This document shows positions 13,701-24,839 of a stretch of DNA of 64,000 bases, in pieces. The notes under the pieces are model-generated. The model did no database searches, was not told the origin of the DNA, and saw only the letters and a program-made list of their open reading frames with translations. The stretch covers positions 9,078,953-9,142,952 of the forward strand of contig NC_088324.1 in the NCBI RefSeq assembly GCF_910592395.1, in the 5' to 3' direction. Both the position numbers and the translations under genes were made by a program. The DNA comes from Lineus longissimus. Lineage: Eukaryota; Nemertea; Pilidiophora; Heteronemertea; Lineidae. Numbering within the stretch: the stretch's first letter is position 1; each line of letters begins with the position of its first letter.

Positions 13701-15357
13701 AGGCCTCTTCTCCCTTTACAGTCTTGCGTGATATTTGAGGCCTCTTCTTCCTTTTCAGTCTTGCAGGATATTTGAGGCCTCTTCTTCCTTTTCAGTCTTG
13801 CAGGATATTTGAGGCCTCTTCTTTCTTTTCTGTCTTGTGTGATATTTGAGGCCTCTTCTTCCTTTTCAGTCTTGTGTGATAATTGAGGCCTCTTCTTCCT
13901 TTTCAGTCTTGCATGATATTATTGAGACATTCTGTGTTTCTTACTGACAGTCTTTTGTGATATTTGTGACCTATTCTCCTTGTGTCGTATTTGAAATATC
14001 ATTTTGATTCTCAGTCTTGTGCGATATTTGAGATATCTTTCTTTTCTTTTTCAGTCCTGTATGATATTTCTTATGTGAACAGTACTGCTATAATATCACA
14101 GAATCCGAAAGTGACAGCCATTAACTCATGCATCGAAGTCGATCTTACTGGTCAAGTGGTATCAGATTCTATTGGAACTAGGATGTTCTCTGGTAGGTAC
14201 TTCAAAGAGGATTTTGTCCAACTAGCGTTTTAGCCCACCTTTAATTTCCACCGCCGGAGAAAATGATCTTTCTCATATCCTGCTTTAAACAATGACACAG
14301 ATCAGTTAGTTAGATTCGTCCTACAGAACATGTGGAAAATAGGGTTCCGTTCAGAAAGTCATGTATAGGAATTCCATAGTAATGACTCGATGCATCTATT
14401 GCTTTGATACTGACTGTAACAATAAAAGGCATGTGTAAACCGAATTTAAACATGAATGAAATGTTCTGTCGATTCACTATTACCGGTAGGTGTTGGCGGC
14501 CAAGTTGACTTCATACGAGGTGCGGCCTTAGGCCAAGACGGCCTGGGTAAACCTATTATCGCCATGTCCTCAACAACCAAGAAAGGCGAGTCGAAAATCA
14601 ACCCTTTCATTAAAGAAGGTGAGTCTTGATTGCGTTGGTTGGGGAGTTTCAAAAAGTAACTTCAATTCACTTTTATTTTACACTTGTCAATGAATAAGTT
14701 TGCCGCATCCAAGAAATTTGTCAGCTCAGTTGATTTTACAGTTTAGAAAGTTATTTGACCAGAAGATGAGTGTGAAAGGCCTATATTACATGCACTAGGC
14801 CTATGTGTACAGGCGCACCAAAACTAGTTTTAAAAATGGAGTCTACACAGTATTTGATCAAGTGTACACTGGTACATGCAATGTGGTCAATTTTGAAAGA
14901 TTTTGTTTCTAAAAGGGGCACGCACCCCAAGCCATTGCCCCCTTCCCCGCGTATGCCACGATGTCAATCTATAAATATAGCATATCGGTTGAAAATTAAT
15001 GCTATATGATATGCATCGCTTTATGTAGACTTACATGCACGTACTATAAGACCGCTCACTATTCAGTTTCTCTTTAAACGCACACGCATGGCTTCAGAGT
15101 TATCCGTGTACTAAGGGAACAATTCGTATTGTGTTCATCTGTCTTACCCTGCTCCCCTATGTGTTTCAGGTGCGGGTGTGGTGACCACGCGAGCTCACGT
15201 CCACTACATCGTGACAGAGTACGGCATTGCTTACTTATTTGGTAAAAACCTCCGGCAGAGGGCGTATGAACTGATACGGATAGCTCATCCAGATCACCGG
15301 GAAAGATTAGAGAAAGCCGCCTTTGAGCGCCTCAAGTGCTTGCCTTCTCCTGACTAA
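7763..15357 (+). CDS. Acetyl-CoA hydrolase / 4-hydroxybutyrate CoA-transferase family protein, likely mitochondrial
   Basis: The enzyme moves CoA between carboxylic acids or hydrolyses acyl-CoA. Nine exons: 7763-7931, 8749-8901, 9552-9791, 10220-10408, 10757-10864, 11475-11582, 14055-14192, 14490-14618, 15170-15357, giving 473 aa, normal for the family. Visible motifs: PKWMTAEEAVSVI; VFIHGAAATPIALIDAL; SPPDKHGFCTLGPSVD; GIGSIPDAV (about residue 251); GIHSEMFSDG, whose Glu near 274 aligns with the catalytic Glu of CoA-transferases; GGQVDFIRGAA (371-381); and the C-terminal VTEYGIAYLFGK. The Arg-rich start (MAGVRHCRQIFRNK) looks like a mitochondrial presequence, which is inference. An in-frame ATG at 7514 would add 83 residues with no family resemblance. 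All eight introns are phase 1. AATAAA lies at 15410-15415. The preferred acyl acceptor cannot be told. Confidence 0.93.
8196..8345. repeat. Dispersed repeat carrying GTGACCCRTCACAGCAAAACC
   Basis: GTGACCCGTCACAGCAAAACCAGGCGCATG is followed by a GAGATAATGGAAGAAATTGATG segment. A related copy at 57105-57250 carries the same first motif, but its second segment is on the opposite strand. This suggests a TIR element found in either orientation. It lies in intron 1 of the CoA-transferase gene. Confidence 0.4.
8538..8627. mobile_element. Partial TA-flanked CAGTRGAACC MITE
   Basis: It runs from CTCTAATCAGGGCACC through the CACTTGTCAGTCCCGAGGGT core and ends GAGGTTCTACTGTA. Only one half of the element is kept. 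It lies in intron 1 of the CoA-transferase gene. Confidence 0.7.
9940..10099. mobile_element. Full-length MITE with CAGTRGAACC termini and TA target sites
   Basis: It opens CAGTAGAACCTCTCTAATAA and closes GGGAGGTTCCACTG, with TA on both sides (9938-9939 and 10100-10101). The inner TGTCCTTGATAGGAAGG and TGTCCTTAATAGAGAGG segments let it fold back. CAGT termini with TA target duplications fit a non-autonomous Tc1/mariner-pogo element. No transposase is present. It lies in intron 3 of the CoA-transferase gene. Confidence 0.8.
12058..13930 (+). repeat. 37-bp satellite of splice-acceptor-like units in intron 6 of the CoA-transferase gene
   Basis: About 50 tandem copies of a 37-base unit of the form TCTTGTGTGATATTTGAGG followed by CCTCTTCTTCCTTTACAG. 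Each unit has a pyrimidine tract, a YAG, and 17 bases nearly the same as the first bases of the next exon (TCCTGTATGATATTT at 14055). Degenerate units fill 13930-14054 and run straight into the true acceptor. The array is therefore an amplified intron-exon junction. Using any intact decoy in phase would read V-L-x-D-I and then stop at TGA. Confidence 0.92.
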
Positions 15358-15409
15358 TCGAGAGGTAATCTCCAGTGGTACGTTCTCGTGTGTCCCTTAG
15401 GGTACCTTA

Positions 15410-15415
15410 AATAAA
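15410..15415 (+). terminator. Poly(A) signal of the CoA-transferase gene
   Basis: AATAAA lies 53 bases after the stop codon, a normal spacing for a short 3' UTR. Confidence 0.6.
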
Positions 15416-17060
15416 AATAGTGATACTGTTATATGACTTATGTTCTTGTAAAGCCAATGACCTTACGTATAGTAATTTATTGAAGTCACTCTGCTGATGC
15501 CTTGACTCACGGCTCTGGGTAGTTTGAAACTACTGTTTTTATCTGGTGCGCTAGTCACATGAGGCAAGCAATTCATGTACTCTTTAACGGCTGTTAGTAT
15601 TTAATTTTAGAATCGAGGTCTTGTGCCATGGTCCACAGGGTTAAAAATGATAAGGTGGTGATTATCGGTCACGTCACGGACCTTGGCTTTTTTTCGTCCC
15701 CAGGTACACGCCTACCAGAGAACCACTATCATGCTCGAATGTCTGCAACGTATCACAATGCCTCTCATTTATGAAGACATTGGTAATCTGTTACCTTTCA
15801 ATCGAATAGATTATGTATCATTTATCTATCTGTAAAAATTTCATGCCAAGTTGTCTCCAGCAGAAAGGGTTTAAATCCACCAAGAAAGAACTTCTGTACG
15901 TTAACACGTTCACTCCCCATTTTTTTGCGCGCACCGCCATTTGCAAGGTTTTGCTCCATTGCCACACCACGAGTGTAGGCCGTGAGCCCAGAGCCCATTG
16001 CCACACCAGGAGTGTAGGCCGTGAGCCCAGAGCCCATTGCCACACCAGGAGTGTAGGCCGTGAGCCCAGAGCACACCTAGTGCATAATAACGTATATCCC
16101 ATAATGCTTTACAGAACGGAAGCATATTCACCCTTGCCAGTCATTTGAAATACATGGAATAATGCATAAACTGCTCCGAATATACGCGTGCCTTGGCAAT
16201 GGTGGAGAAAACTCTCGCCTTGGCAATGGAGCAGGACCCAGCTTTCAAGTATATTCGTGGCTCGGCGGCGAACGTGTTAAGATGTACAGAGGAATTTTGC
16301 GTCGTGACTGAGTCTCGTGACGTCAACAACATGCATGGCATCGTCAAAATCTGCGTGACGTAGCCACCGGTCACCATCTTGATATGTTTTTTTTTAAAAC
16401 ATTTGGGTCTTACTTTGCTTTAGTTTTGATATGATTTTTTTAAAACATTTGGGTCTTACATTGCTTTAGTTTTGATATGATTTTTTTTAAAAACATTTCA
16501 GTCTTACTTTACTTTAGTTTTGTTGAGTATAAAAACTAACAAGAAAGTAAGCGTATATTTTTGTGAATGTTGTGTTTGTATTAATAATGAAACATGCATG
16601 TTGTCGGAAGAACAAATAAAGACTAAGAATTTGGAACATTCGGAAAGGCCAAATAGCTGTCTTTTAAATCTAAAGCTAGCCCGAGTTTTCCAGAAATATG
16701 GTAATTACCTTTTATTTCAACCCCTTTAACTGCGTGGGACGGTAAACTGGCCTTTAACTGTAGTGAGGTATCCCCCACAGTACGGTAAACTGGCCTGGTA
16801 AATCCCCTTTTAGATTTGTTGGCATTCATCTGGTAGTGCATGCGCATTGATGGGTTCCTTAGGCATGTACCTTTATTGATGCACATGCATGACCGGATGC
16901 AAAATCAGGAAATTATGTTTGAAATTCTGCCAATTGTGGTGTCGATTCAAAGTATTCAAAGTAGTATTAGGAGTTTAATTATCTTGTAAAAGTCCACTAT
17001 GGTCAGAATTTTATACCTTGTGCTAGTTTAGGTGCTCTAGTCATCTTTTTTATAGTTAAT
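15416..17060. other. Intergenic region with two short tandem repeats
   Basis: A 39-bp unit (CATTGCCACACCAGGAGTGT...) is repeated three times at 15957-16073; because 39 is divisible by three it gives false open frames on both strands. An AT-rich unit of about 47 bp (GATATGATTTTTTTAAAACA...) is repeated three times at 16381-16518. No gene is recognised. Confidence 0.6.
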
Positions 17061-17477
17061 AGTCGTACTTCCACCTATCAAATCCCCGTGTCTTTTGCGC
17101 TTACACCTATGAAATGCCATGTCTAAATAGACCCGTGTGTCAAATCCCCGTGTCTATTAGCCCCATCGAGCTCGACGGGGCAAATCGGGGGCTAATTTAG
17201 ACCCGTGTTCAACACGGGTTTTTTGATAGGTGGAACGGCAATTGCAAGTTCTAAGATCCGGCGACAGATGGCGCGGTGTAGTTGCCTCGGTATTGCGCCC
17301 CCTCCAACGGGAAAGAAACACAGGAGAGCTCCCTTCATACAGCGCACCTGTCGCCGGGGCTATTAACCATTATCTAACACAACTGATAGGTGTAAGTGCG
17401 CCACAGGTTTTTTGACACACGGCGAAGACACGGGTCTTGAAAAAACACGGGGTTTTATGATAGGTGGAACTACGACT
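17061..17477. mobile_element. TIR element (MITE), ends AGTCGTACTTCCACCTATCA
   Basis: The left end AGTCGTACTTCCACCTATCA is matched, inverted, by TGATAGGTGGAACTACGACT on the right, with one mismatch. CCCCGTGT/ACACGGGG follow inside each arm. The inside is full of smaller palindromes around ACCCGTGT and CCGGCGACAG. It carries no transposase, and the 61-codon frame inside is not a recognisable protein. Confidence 0.75.
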
Positions 17478-18767
17478 AATGTATTGTAGTCATGCGTCCC
17501 TATTCTTAGTCTTTATCTTAATAGATATTTATTCTTGGTTGAAGTAACAAAATATGTTATCATATTTCACGATTTTGACAAGAATTTGTGTTAACTCACT
17601 TGTATATCTAATTGTCTTAGATTTTAGAAGGTAGGACCATTTGGTGTTGTCATGTCAGGAGATTGTTTAGGTGACTGTAAACCAAAGGATTTAAAATTCA
17701 TTATCCAACTTTAAGATAGAATTCTCTACCTATTTCCTCTAAATTTCTCATCCCATGTGACCCCACCCGAAGATATTTTTTGTTTGGCCAAACAGTAAAC
17801 TACCTCTACGATAATGAAGGTAGTTGGGTACGTCAGGAACAGCCTTGATTTGGTTTTCTTTTGGACGCTTTATTCTAAAGGAAGTGACTACTTGGCAAGC
17901 CCGGCTTACCAAACAGCGACTTTTTCTTGTCCTGAATGGAGAGCCGAACTCATTAATATTAAAGTAAAGTCTCCAGCTCGCCAGACGGGGTAGATTTTTT
18001 ACCTGTTTGGCAAGCCCGGCTGGCCGAACAGGGTGGCTTTTTAGTGCTGTTTGGCAAGCGGCTCTCCAACCAGGACAAAAAAAGATGCCTGTTCGGCGAG
18101 CGGCTTGCCAAATAGACCCGGCCTATTCTAAAACGTGTGTTTGCTCTGTTATTCAATGATACTTATTGCAATTCAGTATATTAACCCAGGAAATTCAATG
18201 ACAGAACCACGCCAGTGGGATTACTGAGGCATTAGACTGCACCTTTGTGATGGTCTTTGACATCGGTTTCACTGACCTCTTGGATTGGATGAAAGGTAAA
18301 GCCCACTCCTACATGCCCGCATGACGGGTAATTTGCTGGTAAATAAAGAGGACGACTGCCATCAGCCATTCCCAAATCTCCTCTCCTCAAATGTTGTTGT
18401 GCTAGTTACAGCTAAGCTGCAATGAAAGAGCTTTAAATATGTGCCATAAACTTGTTAATTGAAATTTTGGTTTAGTTGTAGCCAAGCTACCATTGATCGG
18501 CAAGTGCATCCGTTTGTGGTAAACTTGATATAATGTTAGTCAGAAAGGATGCATAGTTTAGTTGTATCTAATTGTAAATTGTCACAATTGAGCTTTAAAT
18601 GTGTACAATAAATTGTTCATTCAGAAAATTGTGTTATCTCCCTCATTCTCGCAAAGTCATCTAATTGTAGGTCAAACTACACTTGCCTATTGTTATCAGG
18701 TTCAACACTGATGCAGCTGTACAGGAATTGTTTGGGCAAGAAATATTGACAAATCAACCTTGAAAAT
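17478..18767. other. Intergenic, repeat-derived, no gene
   Basis: It holds the GGCAAGCCG repeat (17881-18125) and AT-rich sequence with related paragraphs around 18420-18600. No coding signal was recognised. Confidence 0.5.
17881..18125 (+). repeat. Dispersed 245-bp GGCAAGCCG/TTTGGC repeat, copy 1
   Basis: It is rich in GGCAAGCCCGGC, CCGAACAG and GGCAAGCGGC words that pair with one another. The reverse complement recurs at 45733-45978 with high identity over its whole length. It is probably a non-autonomous mobile element with a strong internal fold. Confidence 0.8.
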
Positions 18768-19085
18768 GAATCAATCAATTAATCAATTAAAATATTTATA
18801 TAGCGCCTGATTCGAGGAAACAATTTCCTCGACTCTCAGGCGCTGTTGAAAAAAGCATGCCTGAATAAGTGAGTTTTTAGAACGACCTTGAAAGATACCA
18901 CTGAATCCGCCTTGCGGATGGACGTAGGGAGTTGATTCCAGAGGTATGGAGCAGCCCTGCAGAATGCTCGGTCACCAAATGTCTTGCATTTGGTGACCGA
19001 GCATTCTGCAGGGCGGCTCCATCTGAACGCAGAGAGTATGAGGTCCCCCATGGACAGGCTGCATATCGCAGAGTAGTTGTGTCAC
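18768..19085 (-). mobile_element. LINE 3' end (CR1/L2-like), C-terminal ORF2 fragment
   Basis: On the minus strand the frame GDRAFCRAAPYLWNQLPTSI followed by SFKVVLKTHLF matches the conserved C-terminal tail of CR1/L2/RTE-type ORF2 proteins. A short 3' UTR follows with a GAGGAAATTGTTTCCTC hairpin, the LINE-typical GGCGCTATATAAAT, and a microsatellite tail of the ATTGATT type. The element is heavily 5' truncated. Confidence 0.8.
18954..19014. repeat. 28-bp perfect inverted repeat with a 5-base spacer
   Basis: The arms at 18954-18981 and 18987-19014 are perfect reverse complements (GCCCTGCAGAATGCTCGGTC...), separated by TCTTG. One arm is the LINE codons for GDRAFCRA; the other is an inverted duplicate of them. 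Pairing continues imperfectly beyond the arms. Confidence 0.9.
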
Positions 19086-19414
19086 CCTGAAAACATTTTT
19101 CACCCCAAGTATAAAACTGTGTTGACTATCTGAACATCCTCCCCTTGCAGATCTCTAACTACTCGGATTTGTTTTGTCTTTCCAGGACAAATTGTTGGAC
19201 AGCAAGCAGTATATTACAGACTGTATTCATCTGCTTCGAGCTTGGCTGTCTACCTGATCAGAAATTCTATTCATAAATCCTCCGCCACAGTTATCAAACA
19301 ACCTCACCTAGCATCTATTTATTGGTAGCTGGCCATACTCCATGAGATGTATTTAATAACAAGTAATAACCTTAATTGGTGCTGGTAAGGATGCATGGAG
19401 CATTTAGCAGCATA

Positions 19415-19558
19415 CAGTAGAACCTCCCCAAGCAGACACCTCTCTAATAAGGACACTAGGTTTGCTCCCAAATTGGTTGTTTCCATTCTATTTGACCTCT
19501 AATCAGGATGCCTCCCTATTAAGGACAGCACTTGTCAGTCCCAAGGGTGTCTCTACTG
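19415..19558. mobile_element. TA-flanked CAGTRGAACC MITE
   Basis: It runs from CAGTAGAACCTCCCCAAGCA to GGGTGTCTCTACTG with TA on each side. It has the CCAAATTGGTTGTTTCC and CACTTGTCAGTCCC core and is inverted relative to the copy at 9940. Confidence 0.75.
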
Positions 19559-19773
19559 TATATTTACGAATGAATACAACCTCTTGAATACTGAGGATGT
19601 ACATTCATGGTAAAAGACATATTGAAGTGTATCATTAAGTATTCATTTGGTCCTGGTGGACATAGATATGAGCTGTAACTCGCTTGGAAACTTTTAGATT
19701 TCTGTAAAAGTCATCTCTGGGCAAAAGAACGAGTGGGTATTCCCAGTTAATGAACAGAAAATATTTCAAACTA

Positions 19774-19787
19774 CAGTAGAACCTCCC
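19774..19787. mobile_element. MITE end cut off at the start of the 680-bp satellite
   Basis: CAGTAGAACCTCCC, preceded by TA, runs directly into CCAAGATTTGGGGTG, the satellite unit. The rest of the MITE is absent, so the array edge lies within a former MITE copy. Confidence 0.65.
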
Positions 19788-22700
19788 AAGATTTGGGGTG
19801 AAAATATCAAAGTCCAGTTGATTGAGAGGGAATATCGTTTTCGTGATATTTTGAAGAATTACTGGCAAACCAACATTGATATAAAAATTTCGCTTTAACA
19901 TCTATCAGATTATGTATCTATCATCAATATCCCGCATTTTCAGCGTTATATCACGCACAGTTTGCGGATGCAGACCACTTTAAAAATACCTTGTACCCAG
20001 GTCTTACAGGCTTTTCAGTCCTATACATTCATGCTCATTTATGGTCATATGGGCCCTGGATCCAAGGCCTCTTTTTGAGTTTGATGGCAGAATTTTGCAA
20101 AAATTTACCAAATATTTGAAAAACCATAAAGAGGTTGGAATTTTGAGCCGATTTTTGCATGCAGCATCTGTACGACATCAACAACTACATTGGCAGTGTT
20201 TTATTGGTTCTGACATGTCTAGATATCGATTATAACAATATATCATTTTGTGTCATTTTTGGATGGATTTTCAGGGTAAACACGAGCGTCGCTAAGATGC
20301 TAAAGATTTTGGAACGTAATGATAGATACATATTCTGATTGATGCTGAAGCGAAATATCGATATCAGTGCTGATTAGCCATTTATTCTTCTAAATATCAC
20401 GAAATGACAACTTGATCATGTTCTCAAAATATCAACTTTTTACAAAACATTTCTTGATGATATGGAAGTGAATGTCGATCTGAGTACCAATCCAAGATTT
20501 GGGGTGAAAACATCAAAGTCTAGTTGATTGAGAGGGAATATCGTTTTCGTAATATTTTGAAGAATTACTGCCAAACCAACATTGATATAAAACTTTCGCT
20601 TTAACATCTATCAGATTATGTACATGTATCTATCATCAATGTCCCGCATTTTCAGCGTTATATCACGCACAGTTTGCGGATGCAGACCACTTTAAAAATA
20701 CCTTGTACCCAGGTCTTACAGGCTTTTCAGTCCTATACATTCATGCTCATGGATGGTCATATGGGCCCTGGATCCAAGGCCCCTTTTTGAGTTTGATTGC
20801 AGAATTTTGTAAAAATTTACCAAATGTTTGAAAAACCATGAAGCGGTTGGAATTTTGAGCTGATTTTTGCATGCAGCATCTGCACGACATCAACAACTAC
20901 ATTGGCAATGTTTTATTGGTTCTGACATGTCTAGATATCAATTATAACAATATATCATTTTGTGTCATTTTTGGATGAATTTTCAGGGCAAACACGAGCG
21001 TCGCTAAGATGCTAAAAATTTTGGAACGTAATGATAGATACATATTCTGATTGATGCTAAAGCGAAATATCGATATCAGTGCTAATTAACCATTTATTCT
21101 TCTAAATATCACGAAATGACAACTTGATCATGTTCTCAAAATATCAACTTTTTAAAAAATATTTCTTTATGATATGGAAGTGAATGTCGGTCTGAGTACT
21201 GAACCAAGCTTTGGAGTAAAACATCAAAGTCTAGTTGATTGAGAGGGAATATCGTTTTCGTGATATTTTGAAGAATTACTGCCAAACCAACATTGATATA
21301 AAACTTTCGCTTTAACATCTATCAGATTATGTATCTATCATCAATATCCCGCATTTTCAGCGTTATATCACGCACAGTTTGCGGATGCAGACCACTTTAA
21401 AAATACCTTGTAACCAGGTCTTACAGGCTTTTCAGTCCTATACATTCATGCTCATGGATGGTCATATGGGCCCTGGATCCAAGGCCCCTTTTTGAGTTTG
21501 ATGGCAGAATTTTGCAAAAATTTACCAAATATTTGATAAACCATGAAGCGGTTGGAATTTTGAGCTGATTTTTGCATGCAGCATCTGTACGACATCAACA
21601 ACTACATTGGCAGTGTTTTATTGGTTCTGACATGTCTAGATATCAATTATAACAATATATCATTTTGTGTCATTTTTGGATGGATTTTCAGGGCAAACAC
21701 GAGCGTCGCTAAGATGCTAAAAATTTTGGAACGTAATGATAGATACATATTCTGATTGATGCTGAAGCGAAATATCGATATCAGTTCTAATTAACCATTT
21801 ATTCTTCTAAATATCACGAAATGACAACTTGATCATGTTCTCAAAATATCAACTTTTTAAAAAACATTTCTTGCTGATATGGAAGTGAATGTCGATCTGA
21901 GTACTAATCCAAGATTTGGGGTGAAAACATCAAAGTCTAGTTGATTGAGAGGGAATATCGTTTTCGTGATATATTGAAGAATTACTGCCAAACCAACATT
22001 GATATAAAACTTTCGCTTTAACATCTATCAGATTATGTATCTATCATCAATATCCCGCATTTTCAGCGTTGTATCACGCACAGTTTGCGGATGCAGACCA
22101 CTTCAAAAATACCTTGTACCCAGGTCTTACAGGCTTTTCAGTCCTATACATTCATGCTCATGGATGGTCATATAAGCCCTGGATCCAAGGCCCCTTTTTG
22201 AGTTTGATTGCAGAATTTTGTAAAAATTTACCAAATGTTTGAAAAACCATGAAGCGGTTGGAATTTTGAGCTGATTTTTGCATGCAGCATCTGTACGACA
22301 TCAACAACTACATTGGCAGAGTTTTATTGGTTCTGACATGGCTAGATATCACTTATAACAATATATCATTTTGTGTCATTTTTGGATGGATTTTCAGGGC
22401 AAACACGAGCGTCGCTAAGATGCTAAAAATTTTGGAACGTAATGATAGATACATATTCTGATTGATACTAAAGCGAAATATCGATATCAGTGCTAATTAA
22501 CCATTTATTCTTCTAAATATCACGAAAATATCAACTTTTTAAAAAACATTTCTTGATGATATGGAAGTGAATGTCGGTCTGAGTACTGAACCAAGATTTG
22601 GGGTGAAAACATCAAAGTCTAGTTGATTGAGAGGGAATATCGTTTTCGTGATATTTTGAAGAATTACTGCCAAACCAACATTGACATAAAAATTTCACTT

Positions 22701-24508
22701 TAACATCTATCAGATTATGTATCTATCATCAATATCCCGCATTTTCAGCGTTATATCACGCACAGTTTGCGGATGCAGACCACTTAAAAAATACCTTGTA
22801 CCCAGGTCTTACAGGCTTTTCAGTCCTATACATTCATGCTCATGGATGGTCATATGGGCCCTGTATCCAAGGCCCCTTTTTGAGTTTGATGGCAGAATAT
22901 TGCAAAAAGTTACCAAATATTTGAAAAACCATGAAGCGGTTGGAATTTTGAGCTGATTTTTGCATGCAGCATCTGTACGACATCAACAACTACATTGGCA
23001 GTGTTTTATTGGTTCTGACATGGTTAGATATCACTTATAACAATATATCATTTTGTGTCATTTTTGGATGGATTTTCAGGGCAAACACGAGCGTCGCTAA
23101 GATGCTAAAAATTTTGGAACGTAATGATAGATACATATTCTGATTGATACTAAAGCGAAATAGCGATATCAGTGCTAATTAACCATTTATTCTTCTAAAT
23201 ATCACGAAAATATCAACTTTTTAAAAAATATTTCTTGATGATATGGAAGTGAATGTCGGTCTGAGTACTGAACCAAGATTTGGGGTGAAAACATCAAAGT
23301 CTAGTTGATTGAGAGGGAATATCGTTTTCGTGATATTTTGAAGAATTACTGCCAAACCAACATTGACATAAAAATTTCACTTTAACATCTATCAGATTAT
23401 GTATCTATCATCAATATCCCGCATTTTCAGCGTTATATCACGCACAGTTTGCGGATGCAGACCACTTAAAAAATACCTTGTACCCAGGTCTTACAGGCTT
23501 TTCAGTCCTATACATTCATGCTCATGGATGGTCATATGGGCCCTGTATCCAAGGCCCCTTTTTGAGTTTGATGGCAGAATATTGCAAAAAGTTACCAAAT
23601 ATTTGAAAAACCATGAAGCGGTTGGAATTTTGAGCTGATTTTTGCATGCAGCATCTGTACGACATCAACAACTACATTGGCAGTGTTTTATTGGTTCTGA
23701 CATGGTTAGATATCACTTATAACAATATATCATTTTGTGTCATTTTTGGATGGATTTTCAGGGCAAACACGAGCGTCGCTAAGATGCTAAAAATTTTGGA
23801 ACGTAATGATAGATACATATTCTGATTGATACTAAAGCGAAATAGCGATATCAGTGCTAATTAACCATTTATTCTTCTAAATATCACGAAAATATCAACT
23901 TTTTAAAAAACATTTCTTGATGATATGGAAGTGAATGTCGGTCTGAGTACTGAACCAAGATTTGGGGTGAAAACATCAAAGTCTAGTTGATTGAGAGGGA
24001 ATATCGTTTTCGTGATATTTTGAAGAATTACTGCCAAACCAACATTGATATAAAAATTTCACTTTAACATCTATCAGATTATGTATCTATCATCAATATC
24101 CCGCATTTTCAGCGTTATATCACGCACAGTTTGCGGATGCAGACCACTTTAAAAATACCTTGTACCCAGGTCTTACAGGCTTTTCAGTCCTATACATTCA
24201 TGCTCATGGATGGTCATATGGGCCCTGTATCCAAGGCCCCTTTTTGAGTTTGATGGCAGAATATTGCAAAAAGTTACCAAATATTTGAAAAACCATGAAG
24301 CGGTTGGAATTTTGAGCTGATTTTTGCATGCAGCATCTGTACGACATCAACAACTACATTGGCAGTGTTTTATTGGTTCTGACATGTCTAGATATCAATG
24401 ATAAATATCACGAAATATCACGAAATGACAACTTGATCATGTTCTCAAAATATCAACATTATTTGAAAATTTTCTTGATGATATGGAAGACAATGTCAGT
24501 CTAAGTAC
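19786..24508 (+). repeat. Satellite of 682-712 bp units, about 6.7 copies
   Basis: The landmark CCAAGATTTGGGG (or a variant) occurs at 19786, 20492, 21204, 21909, 22591, 23273 and 23955. Spacings are 706, 712, 705, 682, 682 and 682. The last three full units lack about 23 bases near TATCACGAAATGACAACTTG and are almost identical; two encode the same 79-codon open frame, which suggests recent homogenisation. The final unit has a deletion near 24400. No protein was recognised. Confidence 0.92.
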
Positions 24509-24839
24509 TTTTTTCCTCAGGTCACGCGCTATGGACGTTTTTTCATCGCATGGGAACACTGATGAATAGGAACATGAATGTCATTACACCGACTTGTGTC
24601 AGTTTCGCAAACCACTTTTACGTTCGTCTGAATACCGTGAAAAGAGAAACAGACCAAGGGTGGAGTGAATGGGGATAAATAGTTTCATAAAGCGGGTCCA
24701 TAGAAGGTCTGGCGAACCATTTGTCACTGCAGGCCTAAGTTTCTCGCAATCTTTTCATTCGCTTTAGATGTACCGCCTATATTACATAACATGATTACGC
24801 CTTCGTCAAAGAATGACGAGTCTCGCAAACCCGCCGAAG

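Noticed and set aside
15813-16148. Frames with HCHTRSVGREPRA or LGSRPTLLVWQWA repeats
   Set aside because: A 39-bp unit repeated three times opens several frames on both strands; no start, splice or domain evidence.
22717-23638. Two identical 79-codon frames in neighbouring satellite units
   Set aside because: Identity extends over the whole unit, not just the frame, and other units break it. Explained by satellite homogenisation.
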